This document shows positions 34,891 to 44,593 of a stretch of DNA of 64,000 nucleotides, piece by piece (position 1 is the first letter of the stretch; each line of letters opens with the position of its first letter). Source of the stretch: Streptomyces sp. NBC_00335. Its GTDB lineage: Bacteria; Actinomycetota; Actinomycetes; Streptomycetales; Streptomycetaceae. The notes below the pieces were generated by a model. That model was not told the origin of the DNA. It ran no database searches and saw only the letters and a list, made by a program, of their open reading frames with translations. The DNA is taken from positions 7,307,501 through 7,371,500 of the forward strand of contig NZ_CP108006.1 in assembly GCF_036127095.1 (NCBI RefSeq), written 5' to 3'. The translations under genes and the position numbers were made by a program.

Positions 34891-35910
34891 CTAGGCCGAA
34901 GCAGGCCTGCCGAACAGCTCCCGCAGCACGTCCTCCATCGTGACCAGGCCCGTCATGACCCCGTCCGGCCCGAGCACCGCCGCCAGGTGCGTCCGGCTGC
35001 GCCGCATCGCGGTCAGCACGTCGTCCAGCGGGGTCTCCGCCCGGACCTGCGCGATCGGCCGCAGCGCGCCGACCGGGAAGGGCTCGTCCCGCTCGGCCGC
35101 GTCCAGCGCGTCCTTGACGTGCAGGTACCCCAGGATCCGGCCCTGTGCGTCGATCACCGGGAACCGGGAGTACCCCGACTCGGCCGACAGCCGCTCCAGT
35201 CCGGCCGGTGTGATGCCCTCGCGGGCCGGAACCACCCGGTCCGCCGGCAGCACCACATCGGTCACCGGCCGCCGCCCCAGCTCCAGGGCGTCGTGCAGCC
35301 GCTCGCTCGCGCGGTCGTCGATGAGTCCCGCGTTGCTGGAGTCCTTGACGATCCGGGCCAGCTCGTCGTCCGAGAAGGTCGCCGTGACCTCGTCCTTGAC
35401 CTCCACCCGCAGCAGGCGCAGCAGGGCGTTGGCGAAGGCGTTGATCGCGAAGATCACCGGCTTCAGCCCACGGGTCAGGGCCACCAGCGGCGGCCCCAGC
35501 AGCAGGGCGGTCCGCACCGGCTCGGCCAGCGCCACGTTCTTCGGCAGCATCTCGCCGAAGAGCATGTGCAGGTACGTGGCCAGGGCCAGCGCCACCACGA
35601 AGGAGATCGCGTGGGTCAGCCCGGACGGCACCCCGAAGAAGTCGAACGCCGGGGTCAGCAGGTGGGCGATGGCCGGCTCGGCCACCACGCCCAGCACCAG
35701 GGTGCACAGCGTGATGCCCAGCTGGGCCGCCGCCATGAGCGCCGACACGTGCTCCAGGCCCCACAGGACGGCGCGCGCCCTGCGGTCGCCCTGCTCGGCG
35801 TACGGCTCGATCTGGCTGCGCCGCACGGAGATCATGGCGAACTCCGCACCGACGAAGAAGGCGTTGACGACCAGAGTCGCCAGGCCGATCAGCAACTGGA
35901 CGGCGGTCAT
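34891..35910 (-). CDS. DUF21-CBS membrane protein (hemolysin C/CorC-like, short form)
   Basis: The 339-aa protein has a DUF21 membrane part with about four hydrophobic segments, including FFVGAEFAMISVRRSQIE and LFGEMLPKNVALAEP. A CBS pair follows (VVLPADRVVPAREGI.. and MRRSRTHLAAVLGPDGVMTGLVTMEDVLREL). It ends after the second CBS domain and lacks the C-terminal CorC_HlyC domain of its upstream neighbour. Family members (CNNM/CorB, YfjD-like) take part in Mg2+ or other divalent cation efflux. Its ATG overlaps the stop of the upstream paralogue by 4 nt, so the two are co-translated and may form a heterodimer. Confidence 0.9.
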   Translation of the reverse strand: MTAVQLLIGLATLVVNAFFVGAEFAMISVRRSQIEPYAEQGDRRARAVLWGLEHVSALMAAAQLGITLCTLVLGVVAEPAIAHLLTPAFDFFGVPSGLTHAISFVVALALATYLHMLFGEMLPKNVALAEPVRTALLLGPPLVALTRGLKPVIFAINAFANALLRLLRVEVKDEVTATFSDDELARIVKDSSNAGLIDDRASERLHDALELGRRPVTDVVLPADRVVPAREGITPAGLERLSAESGYSRFPVIDAQGRILGYLHVKDALDAAERDEPFPVGALRPIAQVRAETPLDDVLTAMRRSRTHLAAVLGPDGVMTGLVTMEDVLRELFGRPASA

Positions 35911-37247
35911 CGGGCCTCCTCCACACCACTACCGGGGGTCGGTCCGGCCGGCACGTGCAACAGCACCCGCGCGGCCCGCCGCCCGCTCGCGTCCACCACG
36001 TCCAGCCGCCAGCCGTCGAGCTCCAGGCTGTCGCCGACCAGGGGGATCCGCCCCAGCTCGGTCGCTATGAGGCCGGCCAGCGTCTCGTACGGGCCGTCCG
36101 GCACGCGCAGCCCGATCCGTTCGAGCTGGTCGGTGCGTGCGGAGCCGTCCGCGGAGAACAGGGCGCGCCCGGAGGCGTCCTCCCCGGCCGGGGCCAGGTC
36201 GGGGGTCTCGTGCGGGTCGTGCTCGTCGCGGACCTCGCCGACGACCTCCTCGACGATGTCCTCCAGCGTGGCCACACCGGCCGTACCGCCGTACTCGTCG
36301 ATGACCACGGCCATCGTCTGCCTCCCGGACAGCCGGTCCAGCAGCCGGTCCACGGTCAGTGACTCCGGTACGAGGAGGGGTTCGCGCAGCAGCGAGGACA
36401 CGGGGTGGTTGTGGCGCTCCTCGGCGGGCAGGGCCAGTACGTCCTTGATGTGGACGGTGCCGACGACGCTGTCGAGGTTGCCGCGGTAGACGGGGAAGCG
36501 CGACAGTCCGGTGGCCAGCGTCGCGTTCGCCACGTCCTCGGCGGTGGTCTGCAGCTCCAGGGCGGTGACCTGGACCCGGGGGGTCATGACGTTCTCCGCG
36601 GTCAGGTCGGCGAGGTTCAAGGTCCGCATGAACAGTTCGGCGGTGTCCTTCTCCAGGGCGCCCGCCTTCGCGGAGTGCCGGGCCAGGGCCGCCAGCTCCT
36701 GCGGGGTGCGCGCCGAGGCGAGTTCCTCGGCGGGCTCCATGCCGAACCGGCGGACCATGTGGTTCGCCGTGGTGTTCAGATGGCTGATGAGGGGCCTGAA
36801 GGCGCGGCTGAAGATCCGCTGCGCGGTGGCGACCCGCTTGGCGACGGCCAGCGGAGAGGAGATCGCCCAGTTCTTGGGGACGAGCTCGCCCACGACCATC
36901 AGGACGATGGTCGACAGCACGGTGCCGAGGATCAGGGCGGTGGAGGACGCGGCTCCGGTGGACAGGCCCATGGCCTCGAAGGGGCCCTTGAGGAGGGCGG
37001 CGATCGAGGGCTTGGAGATCATGCCGATGACCAGGCCGGTCACGGTGATGCCGAGCTGGGCGCCGGAGAGCTGGAACGTCAGGCTGCGGACGGCGGCCAG
37101 GGCGCTGTCGGCGCCGCGCTCGCCGCGCTCGACGGCCCGTTCCAGTTCGCTGCGCTCGATGGTGGTCAGCGAGAACTCGGCCGCGACGAAGACTCCGCAG
37201 GCAAGGCAGAGCAGCAGCGCCACGACGAGCAGGAGCACTTCGGTCAT
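35907..37247 (-). CDS. DUF21-CBS-CorC_HlyC membrane protein (hemolysin C/CorB-like)
   Basis: The 446-aa full-length family member begins with the membrane helix MTEVLLLVVALLLCLACGVFVAAEFSL and has the DUF21 motifs SLTTIERSELE, GAQLGITVTGLVIG and VGELVPKNWAIS. The CBS pair (VMTPRVQVTALE, then MAVVIDEYGGTAGVATLEDIVEEVVGEVRDEHD) is followed by a CorC_HlyC domain. Likely role is divalent-cation transport or homeostasis at the membrane, with nucleotide sensing by CBS. It is the first gene of a two-gene unit. Confidence 0.92.
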   Translation of the reverse strand: MTEVLLLVVALLLCLACGVFVAAEFSLTTIERSELERAVERGERGADSALAAVRSLTFQLSGAQLGITVTGLVIGMISKPSIAALLKGPFEAMGLSTGAASSTALILGTVLSTIVLMVVGELVPKNWAISSPLAVAKRVATAQRIFSRAFRPLISHLNTTANHMVRRFGMEPAEELASARTPQELAALARHSAKAGALEKDTAELFMRTLNLADLTAENVMTPRVQVTALELQTTAEDVANATLATGLSRFPVYRGNLDSVVGTVHIKDVLALPAEERHNHPVSSLLREPLLVPESLTVDRLLDRLSGRQTMAVVIDEYGGTAGVATLEDIVEEVVGEVRDEHDPHETPDLAPAGEDASGRALFSADGSARTDQLERIGLRVPDGPYETLAGLIATELGRIPLVGDSLELDGWRLDVVDASGRRAARVLLHVPAGPTPGSGVEEAR

Positions 37248-37565
37248 CGGTCCCTCACCTCCGTCCCATGATCAGCCAGGAGGAGGGGTGTCGCGCGCTG
37301 TCGCGGGCGGGAAGGAAGGGGACTGGGAGGCTCGCCCATGGACGGACGCTCACACCTTTCGTTCGTGGGAAGTGAGGAACAGCTGCCTACAGGGTAAAGG
37401 AAGGGCAAAGCAGGCGGATCATTCCTTCGGTGGGGCCGTATGTGCAAGATCTTCGCATCGAACCCGCGTCGGCGTCCGGGAGACGGGAGCGGGTGCGCGC
37501 ACCGGTGCGTCTCGGTGGGCAGAAGTCGGTGGCGGGCCACCGGCCGGTCGTGCTTGGCTCCGGGC
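37248..37565. other. Divergent intergenic region, no gene seen
   Basis: The 318 bp between the CorB-like gene and the GNAT gene must hold both promoters. Overlapping open frames here are shadows. I found no strong palindrome or RNA structure. Confidence 0.4.
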
Positions 37566-37997
37566 ATGACCGATCTGCACATACGGGCCGCGGTGCCGGC
37601 CGACGCCGAGACCGTGCTCGCCTTCTGGAAGGAAGCGGCGGAGGGCACCTCGATCACGGACGACGCGGACGGCGTGACCCGGCTCGTCACCCGGGATCCC
37701 GAGGCGCTGATCCTCGCGGAATGCGACGGGGTCCTGGTCGGGTCCGTGATCGCCGGCTGGGACGGCTGGCGGGCGTCCCTGTACCGGCTCGCCGTACTGC
37801 CGTCCCGCCGCCGCCAGGGGATCGCCACGGCGCTCCTGGAAGCGGCCGAACGGCGCTTCGTCGCCGTCGGGGGCCGCCGCGGTGACGCGATGGTCCTCGA
37901 AGCGAACGAGCGCGCGCAGCGGGCGTGGGCCGCCGCCGGCTACCACCGCGAGGATCACTGGCGGCGCTGGGTCAAGCCGCTGGGGGAGACGGCGTGA
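37566..37997 (+). CDS. GNAT-family N-acetyltransferase
   Basis: From ATG 37566 the product is 143 aa and a complete GNAT fold. It begins IRAAVPADAETVLAFW, with the core strand LYRLAVLPSRRRQGIATALLEAAERRF, where RRRQGIA is the acetyl-CoA pyrophosphate loop, and ends with NERAQRAWAAAGYHRE. The substrate is unknown. It overlaps the next lipoprotein gene by GTGA, so the two are coupled in translation. Confidence 0.88.
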   Translation: MTDLHIRAAVPADAETVLAFWKEAAEGTSITDDADGVTRLVTRDPEALILAECDGVLVGSVIAGWDGWRASLYRLAVLPSRRRQGIATALLEAAERRFVAVGGRRGDAMVLEANERAQRAWAAAGYHREDHWRRWVKPLGETA

Positions 37998-38626
37998 CGA
38001 CACCCCGCACCGGCCCCCGCGGCGTGGTGGCCTTCCTCCTCGCCGCCTCAGTGCTCGCGCTGACCGGCTGCGGTACGAGGAGCGCCGCCGCCGGGGATCC
38101 GCAGGAGCCGCCGGCGCCGTCCGTGGCCCCCTCCGTGGACTACGCCGCCCGGGCCGCCGCCGCGGCCGCCCGCCACGACGCGCTGTTCCCCGAGATCGCG
38201 GCGCGGTGCGCCGACGTGGGGACGGGCGGCGCGAGCCCCGATGCCACGGTGCGCGAGCTGCCCGCGGATCCCGAGGCACGGAAGTACGCGGAGAACCACG
38301 CCTTCAAACAGCAGGTGGAGCTCACCCCCGGGGCCCGGTGCCGGGGCGATGCGCACGCCGCACGGATCAGGGCGGCGGTCACGGGCGGCAGCGGCGGGAA
38401 GGGCGCCCCGCACACGGCGGAGGAGCTCCGCGCGGTCCTGACCGGGCTGGGGTACGGCTTCGACGCCGGGGGTGTGTACGGATCCGGGGCGGTGAACGTC
38501 TCCTTCGTCCTGTCGGTCCCCGAGAGCGGCCCCTGCGTGACGGGCCGGCTGGGCCCGCCGGTGGTCGTCCAGGCCCACGGGGCGTACGTGGAGGGCGGCT
38601 GCCTGGAGCCCCGCGGAGGCCACTGA
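37994..38626 (+). CDS. Secreted lipoprotein of unknown function
   Basis: GTG 37994 overlaps the acetyltransferase stop. The 210-aa product has a lipoprotein signal ending LALTGC with the lipid-anchored Cys at 26, then an Ala-rich stretch. The mature part (RKYAENHAFKQQVELTPGARCRG, VLTGLGYGFDAGGVYGSGAVNVSFVLS, GPCVTGRLG, GGCLEPRGGH) contains four cysteines that could form disulfides outside the cell. No named family is recognised. Coupling with a GNAT gene may be incidental. Confidence 0.75.
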   Translation: MTTPRTGPRGVVAFLLAASVLALTGCGTRSAAAGDPQEPPAPSVAPSVDYAARAAAAAARHDALFPEIAARCADVGTGGASPDATVRELPADPEARKYAENHAFKQQVELTPGARCRGDAHAARIRAAVTGGSGGKGAPHTAEELRAVLTGLGYGFDAGGVYGSGAVNVSFVLSVPESGPCVTGRLGPPVVVQAHGAYVEGGCLEPRGGH

Positions 38627-38629
38627 CGA

Positions 38630-38645
38630 CCGGCCGTACGGCCGG
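38630..38645. terminator. Palindromic terminator between convergent genes
   Basis: CCGGCCGTACGGCCGG is a perfect 16-nt palindrome in the 29-nt gap between the lipoprotein stop and the transporter stop. Confidence 0.5.
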
Positions 38646-38655
38646 GGCCGCGGTC

Positions 38656-39522
38656 TCACGTCGTGCCGGCTTCGGCCCCGGCGCTGTGTCTGGCCAGGGC
38701 GAGGACCCCGGCGCAGATCAGGGACAGGCCCAGCACCTGTGGCAGCAGCCACCAGTGGGTCCGCAGGTGTTCCTCGTACAGCAGTACTCCCAGCGCGACG
38801 CTGACGCCCGCGTCGCCGAGCGTCAGCGCGGGCTGCGAGGCGACCAGCGGGCCGCCCTGCATGGCGTGTTCGAGGAGCAGGAGCGCGCAGATGCCGGTCG
38901 CGGCGAAGCCGTAGGTCTCCCAGGTGCGCAGGAAGGCGCCGATGCCGCCCTCGTCGAGTACGTGCATGGCCGATTTCATCAGTGCGGCGGTCAGCGCGTA
39001 GCAGACGGCGGTGGCCGCGCCGAGGCATCCGGCCCGTATCCGGCCGGGCGGCCGCCGCAGGCCGGCCACGGAGAGCGCCGCCACCGCCACGGCGCACGCC
39101 GCCAGGGCCACGGCCCACCGGCCGACCGGAACATCCGTACGGTTCCCCGTCGGTGAGGCGGCCACCAGCACGATCCCGAGGCCGGCCACCACCGCTCCCA
39201 CGGCGAGCCACAACGGCCCCGGCATCCGGGTCCGCGTCACCAGCGAGGCGATCAGGAGCGCGAGCGGCAGCTCCAGGACGAACAGGGGCTGTACGAGGGC
39301 CAGCGCGCCCGTGGCCAGCGCCACGGCCTGCCCGGCGCCGGCCGCGATCACGGCCAGGATCCCGCCGATCCAGAGCGGTTGCCGCAGCAGGTCGAGCACC
39401 AGCCCGAAGCGGAACCCGTCGCTCTGCGGCACGATGAGCGCCGCCCGCCGCTGGAGCACGGTCGCGAGCGCGTTGCTGAGCGCCGCGAACAGCGCGAAGA
39501 GGACCGGCACGAGGAAGCCCAC
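38656..39522 (-). CDS. DMT/EamA-type membrane transporter
   Basis: The protein is almost wholly hydrophobic with about nine to ten transmembrane segments (for example LVPVLFALFAALSNALATVLQ at the start, then LALLIASLV and SVALGVLLYEE). The layout resembles NIPA/EamA-like DMT proteins found in Streptomyces; a metal or small-metabolite substrate is possible. GTG 39522 places the start just before the first helix and gives 288 aa. A GTG at 39558 would add twelve residues. The gene converges on the lipoprotein and is upstream of nothing else on its strand. Confidence 0.8.
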   Translation of the reverse strand: MGFLVPVLFALFAALSNALATVLQRRAALIVPQSDGFRFGLVLDLLRQPLWIGGILAVIAAGAGQAVALATGALALVQPLFVLELPLALLIASLVTRTRMPGPLWLAVGAVVAGLGIVLVAASPTGNRTDVPVGRWAVALAACAVAVAALSVAGLRRPPGRIRAGCLGAATAVCYALTAALMKSAMHVLDEGGIGAFLRTWETYGFAATGICALLLLEHAMQGGPLVASQPALTLGDAGVSVALGVLLYEEHLRTHWWLLPQVLGLSLICAGVLALARHSAGAEAGTT

Positions 39523-39611
39523 CCCCCGATACTCGGCCGCCCCGCCGCGACTCCCCACCCCGACACCGCCGGGTGGCCGCGCGGCACCGCCCGTTCCCCC
39601 GTCCGGCCTTA

Positions 39612-39659
39612 CGGACCGGGGCGAGGAGGCGCCGTACGGAGCCTTGCCGCCCCGGTCCG
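39612..39659 (-). terminator. Terminator after the bioBAD operon
   Basis: Twelve-base perfect arms (CGGACCGGGGCG and complement) with a 24-nt loop lie 25 nt beyond the bioD stop on the minus strand. Confidence 0.65.
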
Positions 39660-39684
39660 CCCGCGCGGGCGGGCGGGCGGGGGG

Positions 39685-40386
39685 TCAGACGGCGGGCGCC
39701 GACCAGGTGCCGTGGAGGGGGGCGCCGAGCCAACCGGGCGCCGAGGTACGGAAGGCTGCCGGGGCGAGGGCGCCCGCACCGGCGGGGACCGCGCCCAGGA
39801 GGGGGAGCGCCGAGACCGAGGGCAGGTCGGCCAGGTTGCAGCGGGACGCCAGGTCCGGTTCGGCCGGCCAGCTGCCGATCACCACGCCCGGGGAGGTCAG
39901 GCCGCGGGCCCGGAGGGCTTCGGCCGTCAGGGCGGTGGAGTTGAGGGTGCCGAGCCCCGCCGGAGCCACGATCAGCACCGGAGCGCCGAGCAGCCGGGCC
40001 GCGTCCGCCAGGGTGTGGCCGGCTTCGTCGAAGCGGACCAGGAGGCCGCCCGCGCCCTCGACCAGGACCAGGTCGTGGGAGAGGGCGAGCGCGCGGGCCG
40101 CCTCCGCGATCCGCTCCGGGGAGAGCGTCGGGAGACCCGCGCGCCGGGCCGCCGTGTCCGGGGCCAGCGGCTCCGGGTAGCGGGCCAGCTCCACCGTGGT
40201 GACGGCGGAGCCGGCCAGCCGGCCGACCTCCGCCGCGTCTCCGGGCTCGTCCGGGCCGACGCCCGTCTGGGCCGGCTTCAGTACGGCCACGGAGAGGCCC
40301 GCCGCGAGCGCCGCCGCCGCGACGGCCGAGGTGACGACCGTCTTGCCGATCTCGGTTCCCGTCCCCGAGACCATCAGCACCGCCAT
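39685..40386 (-). CDS. bioD: Dethiobiotin synthetase
   Basis: The 233-aa ATP-dependent carboxylase closes the ureido ring of dethiobiotin from DAPA and CO2. P-loop [15 protein letters not shown] sits at residues 6-20. [20 protein letters not shown] and [17 protein letters not shown] are the usual BioD blocks. It starts one base after the bioA stop, the last gene of bioB-bioA-bioD. Confidence 0.95.
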   Translation of the reverse strand: MAVLMVSGTGTEIGKTVVTSAVAAAALAAGLSVAVLKPAQTGVGPDEPGDAAEVGRLAGSAVTTVELARYPEPLAPDTAARRAGLPTLSPERIAEAARALALSHDLVLVEGAGGLLVRFDEAGHTLADAARLLGAPVLIVAPAGLGTLNSTALTAEALRARGLTSPGVVIGSWPAEPDLASRCNLADLPSVSALPLLGAVPAGAGALAPAAFRTSAPGWLGAPLHGTWSAPAV

Positions 40387-40387
40387 G

Positions 40388-41710
40388 TCAGGCCTCCTTC
40401 GCGGCCGCGACCACGGCCCGGCAGATGCGGGCCACGTCCGCGTCGCCCGTCACGAACGGCGGCATCGTGTAGATCAGGTCCCGGAACGGGCGCAGCCAAA
40501 CGCCCTCCCGGACCGCCGCCGCCGTGGCGCGGGCCATGTCGACCGGGTGGTCGAGCTGGATGACGCCGATCGCGCCCAGGACCCGTACCTCCCGGACGCC
40601 CGGCAGGTCCGCGGCCGGGGCCAGGCCCTCCAGCAGGGCCGCCTCGATGCGCTTGACCTCGCCCTGCCAGTCCTGGCCGAGCAGCAGGTCGATGGAGGCC
40701 AGGGCCACCGAGGTGGCCAGCGGGTTGCCCATGAAGGTTGGCCCGTGGGCCAGGACCGGGACCGCGCCGCGTGAGATCCCGTCCGCGACCCGCTCGGTGC
40801 AGAGCGTCGCGGCCAGGGTGAGGTAACCGCCGGTCAGCGCCTTGCCCAGGCACATCACGTCCGGGGTGATCCCGGCGTGGTCCGCCGCGAACAGCGCGCC
40901 CGTGCGGCCGAAGCCCGTGGCGATCTCGTCCAGGATCAGCAGCACATCGAACTCGTCGCACAGCTCCCGCAGCACCCGCAGGTAGCCCGGGTTGTGGAAC
41001 TGCATGCCGCCCGCGCCCTGGACCACCGGCTCCACGATCACGGCCGCCAGTTCGTCCCGGTGCGCGGAGAACAGGGAGCGCAGGTGGGCGGCGTAGGACT
41101 CCTCCACGGGAGCCGAGAAGCCGCTCGGCGGCGCGTCCGCGAAGAGCTGGCGCGGGAGGATGCCCGACCACAGCTCGTGCATGCCGCCCTCGGGGTCGCA
41201 GACGGCCATCGGCTGCCAGGTGTCCCCGTGGTAGCCGCCGCGCCAGGTGAGGAGGCGGCTCTTCTCGGGGCGCCCGACCGAACGCCAGTACTGGAGGCAC
41301 ATCTTCACCGCGACCTCGACCGAGACCGAGCCCGAGTCGGCGAGGAAGACGTGCTCCAGGCCCGCCGGGGTGAGTTCGACGAGCTTGGCGGCCAGCCGGA
41401 CGGCGGGCTCGTGGGTGAGCCCGCCGAACATCACGTGTGACATCCGGCCGAGCTGGCCGGTGACGGCCTCGTTCAGCGCCGGGTGGTTGTACCCGTGGAT
41501 CGCCGACCACCAGGAGGACATGCCGTCGACCAGCTCGTCGTGTCCCTGCGACGGCTCGGCCAGCCGCAGGCGGACCCCCGAGGCGGAGGCGACGACGAGC
41601 GGCTCCTGGCGCCCGGGCATCGGGCCGTACGGGTGCCAGACGTGCTGCCGGTCCAGCGCGAGCAGTTCGCGGGCCGGCAGCGCGTCGGGCGCGTGGTGCT
41701 GATCAGGCAT
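40388..41710 (-). CDS. bioA: Adenosylmethionine-8-amino-7-oxononanoate aminotransferase
   Basis: From ATG 41710 (MPDQHHAPD) the product is 440 aa. Class III aminotransferase features are clear: [12 protein letters not shown] substrate loop, [31 protein letters not shown] with the PLP-binding Asp, and [11 protein letters not shown] with the Schiff-base Lys. It converts KAPA to DAPA using SAM as amino donor. It overlaps the end of bioB by 8 nt, so the operon is tightly coupled. Confidence 0.95.
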   Translation of the reverse strand: MPDQHHAPDALPARELLALDRQHVWHPYGPMPGRQEPLVVASASGVRLRLAEPSQGHDELVDGMSSWWSAIHGYNHPALNEAVTGQLGRMSHVMFGGLTHEPAVRLAAKLVELTPAGLEHVFLADSGSVSVEVAVKMCLQYWRSVGRPEKSRLLTWRGGYHGDTWQPMAVCDPEGGMHELWSGILPRQLFADAPPSGFSAPVEESYAAHLRSLFSAHRDELAAVIVEPVVQGAGGMQFHNPGYLRVLRELCDEFDVLLILDEIATGFGRTGALFAADHAGITPDVMCLGKALTGGYLTLAATLCTERVADGISRGAVPVLAHGPTFMGNPLATSVALASIDLLLGQDWQGEVKRIEAALLEGLAPAADLPGVREVRVLGAIGVIQLDHPVDMARATAAAVREGVWLRPFRDLIYTMPPFVTGDADVARICRAVVAAAKEA

Positions 41711-42944
41711 TGGGAGCGAGATCCGTTCCCGCACCGCGACGGCGGACCGCCACCAGGCCGGACCGGACCTCGCCCGCTTCCGCCTGGACCGGTACGGGGG
41801 CCTCGTGCCCGGCGTGCCCCGAGCAGCCGCCGCACGCCGAACCGCAGCCGGCCTCGTCCGCCGTGGCGGAGGAGCCGCAGACGGAGGCGCCGGAGCCGGA
41901 GTTCTTCGAGCCGCAGCCGCCGGTGGGTGCCGTGACCTCGGAGCGGTGCGCGGGCAGGGTCGTCGTACCGGCGCCCTCCACCTCGAAACCGGCGTCCGCG
42001 ATCATGTCGAGGTCGGCCTGCCCGGCCTGCCCCTCGCTGGTCAGGTAGTCGCCCAGGAAGATCGAGTTCGCCACGTGCAGCGCGAGGGGCTGCATGGTGC
42101 GCAGGTGCACCTCGCGGCCGCCCGCGATCCGGACCTCGACGTCGGGGCAGACGAAGCGGACCATCGCGAGGATGCGCAGGGCGCGCTGCGGGGTGAGGTT
42201 CCACTCCTTGGCCAGCGGGGTTCCCTCGAAGGGGATCAGGAAGTTGACCGGCACCGAGTCGCTGTCGAGCTCGCGCAGCGCGTAGACGACGTCGACGAGG
42301 TCCTCGTCGCTCTCGCCCATGCCCGCGATCAGGCCCGAGCAGGCCGACAGGCCGGCGGCGTGCGCCTTCTGCACCGTGTCGACCCGGTCCGCGTAGGTGT
42401 GGGTCTTGGTGATCTGGCCGTACGTGGCCTCGGAGGTGTTGAGGTTGTGGTTGTAGGCATCCGCACCCGCGTCCTTCAGGCGCTCGGCCTGGCCGTCCGA
42501 CAGCAGGCCGAGGCAGGCGCACACCTCGACGCCCTCGTTCTGCTCCTTGATGGCCTCGATCGTCTTGCCGACGCGGTCCACGTCACGGTCCGTCGGACCG
42601 CGCCCGCTCGCCACCAGGCACACCCGCTTCGCCCCGCCGGCGACGCCCGCGGCCGCGGCCTGGGAGGCCTCATCGGGCTTCAGCCACGTGTACTTGAGGA
42701 TCTCGGCCTTCGATCCCAGCCGCTGGGAACAGTACGAGCAGTCCTCGGGGCAGAGCCCCGACTTCAGGTTGACCAGGTAGTTCAGCTTGACCCGGCGGCC
42801 GAACCACTGCCGGCGCACCTTGCCGGCCGCGGCCACCACGTCGAGCAGTTCGTCGTCAGAGGTCGCCAGCACGGCGAGTGCCTCTTCGCGGGTCGGCAGC
42901 TCACGCCGCAGCCCCTTGTCCACGAGGGTGTTCAGCAGGTCCAT
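41703..42944 (-). CDS. bioB: Biotin synthase with Cys-rich C-terminal tail
   Basis: The 413-aa radical SAM enzyme inserts sulfur into dethiobiotin. [13 protein letters not shown] holds the CxxxCxxC [4Fe-4S] motif. [18 protein letters not shown] and [11 protein letters not shown] are conserved BioB blocks. After about residue 345 the usual enzyme ends, but here some 65 residues follow that are rich in Cys, Gly and His ([16 protein letters not shown], then [17 protein letters not shown]). Similar tails occur in other Streptomyces BioB as far as I recall. They may hold or donate iron-sulfur components. The start is ATG 42944 and the gene is divergent from bioF. Confidence 0.95.
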   Translation of the reverse strand: MDLLNTLVDKGLRRELPTREEALAVLATSDDELLDVVAAAGKVRRQWFGRRVKLNYLVNLKSGLCPEDCSYCSQRLGSKAEILKYTWLKPDEASQAAAAGVAGGAKRVCLVASGRGPTDRDVDRVGKTIEAIKEQNEGVEVCACLGLLSDGQAERLKDAGADAYNHNLNTSEATYGQITKTHTYADRVDTVQKAHAAGLSACSGLIAGMGESDEDLVDVVYALRELDSDSVPVNFLIPFEGTPLAKEWNLTPQRALRILAMVRFVCPDVEVRIAGGREVHLRTMQPLALHVANSIFLGDYLTSEGQAGQADLDMIADAGFEVEGAGTTTLPAHRSEVTAPTGGCGSKNSGSGASVCGSSATADEAGCGSACGGCSGHAGHEAPVPVQAEAGEVRSGLVAVRRRGAGTDLAPNA

Positions 42945-43009
42945 GCTGTCGATCCTGTCCCACCCGGGTACTCCCGGCCAAGGAGAGATCGAACAACATG
43001 GCCGGAAGA

Positions 43010-43031
43010 AGGTGTGTGTATCGCCACACCT
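43010..43031. promoter_or_regulatory. Inverted repeat in the bioB-bioF divergent promoter
   Basis: AGGTGTG-N8-CACACCT, with perfect 7-nt arms, lies between the two divergent starts and could be the operator for a biotin regulator. No BirA or BioQ site is known to me with this sequence. Confidence 0.5.
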
Positions 43032-43101
43032 GACGCAGGGGTCACGGGCGGTTAGGGTCGGGCAGGTCTGTGGACTGCCGACAAAAACCCGAGGACCGTC
43101 G

Positions 43102-44277
43102 ATGCCGCACCAGCACACCCCCGCCCCCGTGGACGTCTTCTCCTGGATCGACGACGCGGAGCGTGCCAGGGAGCAGGCCGGACTGGTCCGGACGCTGCGT
43201 CCGCGTCCGGCCTCCTCCCCGCTCCTCGATCTCGCGAGCAACGACTACCTCGGGCTGTCCCGGCACCCGGAGACCGTACGGGGCGCGCGCGAGGCCGCCG
43301 AGCGCTGGGGCGCGGGAGCCACCGGATCGCGCCTGGTCACCGGCACCACCGAACTGCACGCCGAGCTGGAGCGGGAGCTGGCCGCCTTCTGCGGGTTCGA
43401 GGCGGCGCTGGTCCTGTCCTCCGGATACGCGGCGAACCTGGCCGCCGTCACCGCGCTCAGCGACCGGGGCACCCTGGTGGTCTCCGACGCCGGCAACCAC
43501 GCCTCGATCGTGGACGGCTGCCGGCTGTCGCGCGCCGAGACCGCCGTGGTCCCGCACTCCGACCCGGACGCGGCCCGCAAGACGCTCGCCGCCCACCGGG
43601 GGCGGGCGCTGCTGGTCACCGACTCGGTGTTCTCGGTCGACGGGGACGCCGCGCCGCTCGCGGCCCACGCCGAGGCCTGCCGGGCCGAGGGCGCGGCCCT
43701 GCTCGTGGACGACGCGCACGGTCTCGGGGTGCTGGGCGAGGGCGGCCGCGGGGCGCTGTACGCCGCCGGACTCGCGGGGGCTCCCGGGGTCGTCGCGACG
43801 CTGACCCTCTCGAAGTCCCTGGGCAGCCAGGGCGGGGCGGTGCTCGGCCCGGCCAAGGTGATCCGGCACCTGGTCAACACGGCCCGGACCTTCATCTTCG
43901 ACACCGGGCTGGCCCCTGCCGCGACGGGCGCCGCACTGGCCGCCCTGCGCCTGCTGGAGCGGGAACCGGAGCGTGCGGACCGTGCCCGCGCGGTGGCCGC
44001 CGAACTGTACGGGCGGCTCACCGCGTCCGGCCTGACCGCGGCCCGGCCGGACGCGGCCGTGGTGTCGGTGCGGGCCCCGTCGGCTTCGGCGGCACTGCGC
44101 TGGGCCGCCGACTGCCGCGAGGCAGGTCTGTCCGTGGGGTGCTTCCGGCCGCCGTCGGTGCCGGACGGCATCTCCCGGCTGCGACTGACCGCGCGGGCGG
44201 ATCTCACGGGGGTGGAGATCGGCCGTGCGGTGGAGACGATCCTGGGGACCGCTCCGGCCGGAGCCACGGACCTCTAG
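43102..44277 (+). CDS. bioF: 8-amino-7-oxononanoate synthase
   Basis: ATG 43102 follows GAGGA by 6 nt and gives 391 aa. PLP alpha-oxoamine synthase motifs are complete: [60 protein letters not shown] and the PLP lysine in [11 protein letters not shown]. It condenses pimeloyl-ACP or pimeloyl-CoA with alanine to form KAPA, the first dedicated biotin step. It diverges from bioB, and both probably share control. Confidence 0.95.
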   Translation: MPHQHTPAPVDVFSWIDDAERAREQAGLVRTLRPRPASSPLLDLASNDYLGLSRHPETVRGAREAAERWGAGATGSRLVTGTTELHAELERELAAFCGFEAALVLSSGYAANLAAVTALSDRGTLVVSDAGNHASIVDGCRLSRAETAVVPHSDPDAARKTLAAHRGRALLVTDSVFSVDGDAAPLAAHAEACRAEGAALLVDDAHGLGVLGEGGRGALYAAGLAGAPGVVATLTLSKSLGSQGGAVLGPAKVIRHLVNTARTFIFDTGLAPAATGAALAALRLLEREPERADRARAVAAELYGRLTASGLTAARPDAAVVSVRAPSASAALRWAADCREAGLSVGCFRPPSVPDGISRLRLTARADLTGVEIGRAVETILGTAPAGATDL

Positions 44278-44304
44278 GCGGAGCCGTTACGGGCGCTCCC
44301 GCCT
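44276..44304. terminator. Hairpin after bioF
   Basis: AGGCGGAGC pairs with GCTCCCGCCT apart from a one-base bulge, across the bioF stop. It separates convergent bioF and the DUF397 gene. Confidence 0.45.
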
Positions 44305-44359
44305 TGCCATGCCTTGCCTTGCGATGCCACGCCTTGGCTGAGCCTGGCCTGAGCCGTGC

Positions 44360-44581
44360 CTACGTCTCCAGATCCGCACGAACGGAGACGAGGAAGCCGG
44401 TCCAGGCCGGCCCGGTGAAGAGCACGGCCGGGCCGTCCGTCCGCTTGGAGTCGCGGACGGCGAGCAGGCCGCCGCCGAGGGCGGCCGTTTCCACGCAGTT
44501 GTTCATTCCGGTGCTGCGGCTGCTTCGCCGCCACCGTGCGCTGTTCAGAAGTCCGCCTGTGGATAAGGGGGTTGCGGACAC
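44360..44581 (-). CDS. DUF397 domain protein
   Basis: The 73-aa protein is one DUF397 domain: WRRSSRSTGMNNCVETA, GGLLAVRDSKRTDGPAVLFTGPAWTGFLVSVR. Such small acidic proteins sit next to WhiJ-type XRE regulators in Streptomyces and are thought to bind or inhibit them. It follows the XRE gene by 12 nt in the same operon. Confidence 0.9.
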   Translation of the reverse strand: MSATPLSTGGLLNSARWRRSSRSTGMNNCVETAALGGGLLAVRDSKRTDGPAVLFTGPAWTGFLVSVRADLET

Positions 44582-44593
44582 GGAGGTGCCTCC

